From positions 1 through 64,000 of the forward strand of contig NZ_KE384379.1 of NCBI RefSeq assembly GCF_000425445.1: DNA of 64,000 nucleotides, given 5' to 3'. The position numbers were made by a program, and so were the translations under genes. Shown here in pieces: positions 63,390 to 64,000 of this stretch. Below the pieces are notes generated by a model. That model worked only from the letters and a program-made list of their open reading frames with translations, did not search any database and was not told the DNA's origin. This DNA comes from Flavobacterium denitrificans DSM 15936 (GTDB lineage Bacteria; Bacteroidota; Bacteroidia; Flavobacteriales; Flavobacteriaceae). The first letter of the stretch is position 1. Every line of letters starts with the position of its first letter.

Positions 63390-64000
63390 ATGTCAATTTG
63401 GAGAGTTAAACCTATATCTGCTTTTGAAGCCGATATGAAAAAAAGTGATTTAAAAAGAGTTCTTGGAAAATGGAGCCTTACTGCCATTGGAGTTGGTGCT
63501 ATCATCGGTGGCGGAATTTTTGTTCTTACTGGTACAGGAGCTTACTATCATGCAGGTCCAGCATTAGCTATTTCCTTCATTATTGCAGGTATTGCCTGTG
63601 TTTTTGCCGCTCTTTGTTATTCTGAGTTTGCATCAATTTTACCAGTTGAAGGTTCTGCTTATGCATATGCATACGGAACAATTGGAGAAATTTTTGCCTG
63701 GATAATTGGGTGGGGATTAATTCTCGAATATGCAATGGGATCCATGACGGTCGCCGTTTCCTGGTCAGGTTACTTCAACAAATTGCTCAAAATGTTTCAT
63801 ATTAAACTTCCAGACTGGCTTACTACAGATCCTGCGAGTTATACAGGAGAAGGTTTTTCAATGAATCTTCCTGCATTTTTAATTGTTATTTTAGTTATTT
63901 CATTATTAATTAAAGGAACAAAAAGCGCTGCGAAAGCAAATAATGCTATCGTAATTCTTAAAGTATCTGCAGTAATTTTTGTAATTGTAGCTGGTCTTTT
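63390..64000 (+). CDS. Amino acid transporter (APC superfamily, CAT-like), truncated by the window end
   Basis: Translation from the ATG at 63390 stays open for 203 codons to the window edge. The product starts MSIWRVKPISAFEADMKKSD and shows the APC first-helix motif GVGAIIGGGIFVLTG and CYSEFASILPVEGSAYAYAYG, typical of the cationic amino acid transporter (CAT/YfnA) branch. About six spans are present before the cut; the rest lies beyond 64000. It is divergent from the helix-hairpin-helix gene. Confidence 0.88.
   Translation, partial: MSIWRVKPISAFEADMKKSDLKRVLGKWSLTAIGVGAIIGGGIFVLTGTGAYYHAGPALAISFIIAGIACVFAALCYSEFASILPVEGSAYAYAYGTIGEIFAWIIGWGLILEYAMGSMTVAVSWSGYFNKLLKMFHIKLPDWLTTDPASYTGEGFSMNLPAFLIVILVISLLIKGTKSAAKANNAIVILKVSAVIFVIVAGL

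Overview
The window reads as a chromosomal segment of a Bacteroidota species very close to Flavobacterium. Four things point there. The DNA is AT-rich. Start codons mostly lack Shine-Dalgarno sequences, with rpsU a striking exception. Promoters follow the Flavobacterium form TTG-N17-23-TAnnTTTG. The protein set is also typical: DUF3467 next to rpoC, a short S21, twin aconitases and lipoprotein/Kelch surface proteins. I see no transposase, prophage, CRISPR array or integron, so most of the window is ordinary chromosome with a few accessory islands.

Left edge (1-3.2 kb): a leftward stable-RNA promoter with helically phased A-tracts (its RNA operon lies outside the window), a luciferase-like monooxygenase, and a polysaccharide deacetylase broken by a frameshift. 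Kdp region (3.3-15 kb): a sigma-54 response regulator, a small helical protein, two tandem membrane micropeptides (the second is KdpF), KdpA, KdpB, KdpC, an outer-membrane beta-barrel, a KdpD that stops after its Usp domain, and a separate HAMP/PAS histidine kinase. Together these look like a potassium-uptake operon with a non-canonical signalling arm. Most gaps between these genes hold a palindromic repeat, several of different families. A PAP2 phosphatase follows.

DNA damage island (16.3-23.7 kb): a LexA-like XRE-S24 repressor diverges from a DinB polymerase coupled to a DnaE2-like polymerase. A DnaQ/GIY-YIG fusion nuclease and an AlkB-type dioxygenase follow. Twin TGGAACA/TGTTCCA boxes lie at the predicted start sites of both divergent promoters. 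Next comes a mixed stretch (23.8-33.5 kb): DUF1810, a small membrane protein, an amino acid permease, an island of small DUF proteins with a duplicated promoter module, a histidine kinase/receiver pair, a LysM-NlpC hydrolase and a Kelch protein.

Core region (33.5-45.3 kb): two aconitases of different families, a MoxR ATPase, a SurA-type chaperone, an alpha-amylase lipoprotein resembling archaeal GH13_7 enzymes, and release factor 3. From 45.4 to 60.9 kb, all leftward, is the classic translation/transcription cluster. In transcription order it runs rpsU, xerC, hpf, tRNA-Thr(UGU), tRNA-Tyr, tRNA-Thr(GGU), tuf, tRNA-Trp, secE, nusG, rplK, rplA, rplJ, rplL, rpoB, rpoC, DUF3467. An acyl-CoA dehydrogenase, a helix-hairpin-helix membrane protein and a truncated amino acid transporter close the window.

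The most unusual signals are regulatory rather than new enzymes: a terminator whose 5' arm overlaps the tRNA-tuf start site, the duplicated TTACG-N6-CGTAA promoter module, the twin SOS-like operators, the strong Shine-Dalgarno of rpsU, and hairpin repeats whose stems show compensatory changes.
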